From NCBI GenBank assembly GCA_001936135.1, contig CP012809.1, forward strand, positions 372,001-436,000: a DNA stretch of 64,000 nt, written 5' to 3'. Below, one piece after another: positions 61,750 to 64,000 of this stretch. Made by a program: the position numbers and the translations under genes. The stretch comes from Saccharomycopsis fibuligera x Saccharomycopsis cf. fibuligera. Taxonomy: Eukaryota; Ascomycota; Saccharomycetes; Ascoideales; Saccharomycopsidaceae. Below the pieces are notes generated by a model. It was not told the origin of the DNA and made no database searches. It was given only the letters and a program-made list of their open reading frames with translations. Position 1 is the stretch's first letter. Every line of letters begins with the position of its first letter.

Positions 61750-62887
61750 TTTTGTTGTGAGATTAGGTATGTTGTCTTGAGCGAATTGTATAGTTTGGGT
61801 GAAACGGTTATTATTATTGTTGGGTTTACTGTTATTGTTGCGATAATTTATTTATAATTTTAGAGAATAAAGAACAGTCTTGAAACTTCCAAACCCATTT
61901 ATAAATATACAATTTCAATCTTTGGCCTTTCCTCGAAGAAGTGCATATTGTAACCAAAAAAGACAAAAAGAAAAGAAAAAAAAATACTGTAGATCGGTAA
62001 CAATAATGATTTCATATTTTACAGACTTGGCTTTCTTGGAAATTAACAGTTTTTCTTGAAACCTCGCATGATTGCTTTTGTCTGGCACAATAGTGTTGGC
62101 CGATGGTACTCGGTAATAAAATGATTATTGTCACTCGACGCCAAGTTATGACAGACGTACCAGTTTCATGCAGTAAAATGCATGCCGAGACGCGTCCTTG
62201 GAAAATCGTTGCTGGTAATTTCCTCAAACAAAGAAGCATAATTATGGGTACCAAAATAACACCAGTGACTAGCGAAAAAAAAAAAAAAAAATGATGCAAT
62301 ACCTTTTTTTTTCTCTACGAATATGTTAGCCATTACATAAGATTAATGCATTCATTTCCTCAGTTGGGGTTTTCCAGTGAATAAGCCCTGCAGTTTGTAA
62401 GTCTCGTTAGCAAAATCCCAGAATTGGGTAATAACTATTTCTTTATTGTACTTGAGGGCATTGCCGATTACATTTGTAAACAGCCCGATTCTAAAAGGGG
62501 CCCCATTTAGTACACGGCAGCTAAAATCAATTCCAAGCCCCAAATTTGGTACTATTGGCAGAGTTGGTATACTTTTCACAAGTAGCTGATAAAAGATTTA
62601 AATTTTTACATTCTTTTGTAAAAATTAACTATGAAGAAATGGCTTTCTCCCTCAAAATTTTACTAGTTTATTCGTTTAAAAGAAACGGACAAATCTTCTC
62701 ATTATGAGGTATAATCTATTATTCTATTTGTGTGATTGAGATAGATACAGCAAAATCTATCTGTAAAAAAGTAGAAAGGAAAAAAAAATAAAAAAAGAAG
62801 GAATTAGATACACACCAAGCAGCAACGCAAGCAGACCTCAGAGAAAACCTGGTTTCATAAAAGCAATGGCTTTTCTAAAAATTAATT
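61750..62887. promoter_or_regulatory. Upstream region of peptide gene 3, and 3' flank of gene 4
   Basis: 1.1 kb. It contains the GTTTCATGC..ATGCATGCC module (62163-62186) about 414 bp before the gene 3 ATG and TTATAAATATACA at about 61898 as a likely TATA region. A minus-strand frame from about 62600 to 62352 has protein-like texture (GIDFSCRVLNGAPFRIG; WDFANETYKLQGLF) but no ATG. It could be a gene remnant. Confidence 0.45.
62163..62212. promoter_or_regulatory. Upstream module of peptide gene 3 (counterpart of 58815-58870)
   Basis: GTTTCATGC at 62163, ATGCATGCC at 62178, ACGC, then TCCTTGGAA. Block order and distance to the ATG agree with the module before gene 1, with small length differences between blocks. 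Confidence 0.35.
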
Positions 62888-63271
62888 TTAAAGATTTCCG
62901 GCAACAGCTGTAGCACTTTTTCCACGATTAATAGGAATGCCGATACGTGGATGGAAAGTTTCAACAGGAGTGCCAAAACGTGGGTGGAATTGAGGAATTC
63001 CCAGAATTGAGCTAACCACCACAACGCCTGCTTGAGAACCTGAAAGGACATTTTTGGGGTTGATTACAATTTTATCTTGAACCAGATCTATGTTGTTAGT
63101 GGAGTCAAAGCCCGTAGTGAAAGACTTGGCCAGAGTACTAGTTTTGACGGTAGTGACTTGAGGGTCCAAGAAAGTTGCGCTATTGACAGATGACACCAAG
63201 CTTGTTTTCAATGTGAATGCCTCAACAGCAGCAATGGTAGCAAAAAAGAAAAGAGTTTTGTTGAAATGCAT
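62888..63271 (-). CDS. Small secreted peptide precursor 4 (divergent VQDK member with FHPR repeats)
   Basis: 127 residues from the ATG at 63271. The signal peptide is residues 1-18 (MHFNKTLFFFATIAAVEA). The pro-region (20-63) is Ser/Thr/Val-rich with few charges. VQDK is at 64-67. The part after it differs from the paralogues: a hydrophobic stretch (AGVVVVSSILGIP, 81-93) and a tandem 11-residue repeat, QFHPRFGTPVE (94-104) and TFHPRIGIPIN (105-115), then RGKSATAVAGNL. The shared signal/pro/VQDK plan and tandem position place it in the family. The mature part may have another activity. The function is unknown. Confidence 0.7.
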   Translation of the reverse strand: MHFNKTLFFFATIAAVEAFTLKTSLVSSVNSATFLDPQVTTVKTSTLAKSFTTGFDSTNNIDLVQDKIVINPKNVLSGSQAGVVVVSSILGIPQFHPRFGTPVETFHPRIGIPINRGKSATAVAGNL

Positions 63272-64000
63272 GTTAGGGTATGGTATTTGAGATACAGTTT
63301 GGTAACTAGTAAAGAAAAAACAAGTTAGAAAGCAACTTTGGAGCTGTTAAGCCCAGTTATATATCTCTTGCTGCTAACGGAATGATAGTCTTTGCAAACC
63401 TTACTAAACTTTTACCTGTGAATTGACCAGCAAGCAGCGTATTGATTATGAACTCGTTTGTTTCGTATTCATCAAAATCGCATTTTTAATTTCACGAAAT
63501 ACTATTTTATGGCTTGTGGGTGTTATCGCTTGTTGGCGATACGGGCCGGTTACCAAAGGAACACTTTATTCTTGTAATTATATGCCAGCTTTATGGGGAT
63601 ACTATATCTCGGGTTTGGAATCAGCAACTGCGTCGTGGTGCATACGGAAAAAATAATTTTTTTAGTTTCCAAGTCGTTCTTGACTCAAACTGGAATATGA
63701 GCCCCTGCTGTATGCTAAGAGCTAAGCAGAAGACTGGGCTCAGTTATTAAAAAATCTACATGCCTTTTTTTTCCGACTTCGACCATACAGCTACTAGTTT
63801 CTGTATTTATTTGTAATACCAAAAAACTGGGCTTAACCTTTTTTTTTAAAAAAAAAAACAAACAAACAAACAAACAAACAAACTAGTTAGTCTCAAAACT
63901 TTCCATTGGTTGAAGATAATCTTCTTTATAAAAAGAAAAACAAAATAGCTATTTTTTAGAACAATAAGTATAATTAATGTTTACGCTCTACTAGTATCGA
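63272..64000. promoter_or_regulatory. Upstream region of peptide gene 4 to window end
   Basis: 729 bp. TTATATATC at about 63358 is a probable TATA region for gene 4. Plus-strand frames at 63423-63750 overlap each other and lack conserved features. A (CAAA)n repeat of about six units lies at 63859-63883. No further gene is seen before the window edge. Confidence 0.4.
63859..63883. repeat. (CAAA)n microsatellite
   Basis: About six CAAA units preceded by a T-run/A-run junction. Confidence 0.85.

Overview
The window is nuclear DNA from a budding yeast, most likely of the CTG (Serinales/Debaryomycetaceae-type) clade. It is AT-rich. Genes are mostly intronless, but three short-first-exon introns carry perfect TACTAAC branch points. 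Regulatory proteins hold long Asn/Ser/Gln/Asp runs. Orthologues of Saccharomyces genes are dense on both strands. CTG codons look strongly avoided: scanning the 743-codon PMT gene in frame, I found only one. That is expected where CUG is read as serine, but it does not prove the code. Reading frames that open only with TTG or GTG were not taken as starts; where this mattered I moved the start to ATG or found an upstream exon.

Layout. 0-8 kb: DAD1 (kinetochore DASH ring) divergent from a BNI4-like Glc7-targeting protein. 8.6-9.4 kb: repeat copy A. 9.9-14.7 kb: a PMT2-family protein O-mannosyltransferase divergent from a MATE transporter (ERC1-like). 16.7-29.4 kb: TWF1 (twinfilin), VPS68, MRPS18 (spliced), RPL25 (spliced), a RING/TRAF-zinc-finger ligase, an NT-C2 protein and MCK1 (spliced). 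VPS68, RPL25, MRPS18 and MCK1 lie together here, whereas in S. cerevisiae they are split between two ohnologous blocks (YOL127-129 and YNL306-307), so this resembles the pre-duplication order. 30-39 kb: SLX5, TIF5 (eIF5), a small probable mitochondrial membrane protein, a large disordered protein with a possible myristoylation signal, and a PhzF-family enzyme.

38.6-43 kb is an accessory, decaying stretch: repeat copy B (about 99% like A, inverted, 29.5 kb away), then a nearly full-length but broken DUF1593 (Sde182 nucleoside-hydrolase-like) gene and further degenerate protein-like sequence. 43-54.3 kb returns to core genes: LAP3 (bleomycin hydrolase), KAP122 (importin-beta family) and GDH2 (NAD-dependent glutamate dehydrogenase), with a diverged third repeat copy between KAP122 and GDH2.

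54.3-64 kb is gene-poor. It ends in the most interesting part of the window: four small secreted-protein precursors (116-127 aa) in tandem on the minus strand. Each has a signal peptide, a variable Ser/Thr/Ala/Asn-rich pro-region, an invariant VQDK motif and a C-terminal segment. In three of them that segment is a cationic, Trp-bearing, Gly/Ala-rich amphipathic helix; in the fourth it is a hydrophobic stretch plus a tandem FHPR repeat. The layout resembles precursors of membrane-active secreted peptides. I do not recognise the family. Two of the genes share an upstream sequence module about 400 bp before their ATGs.

No tRNA, rRNA, CRISPR or recognisable transposon coding region was found.
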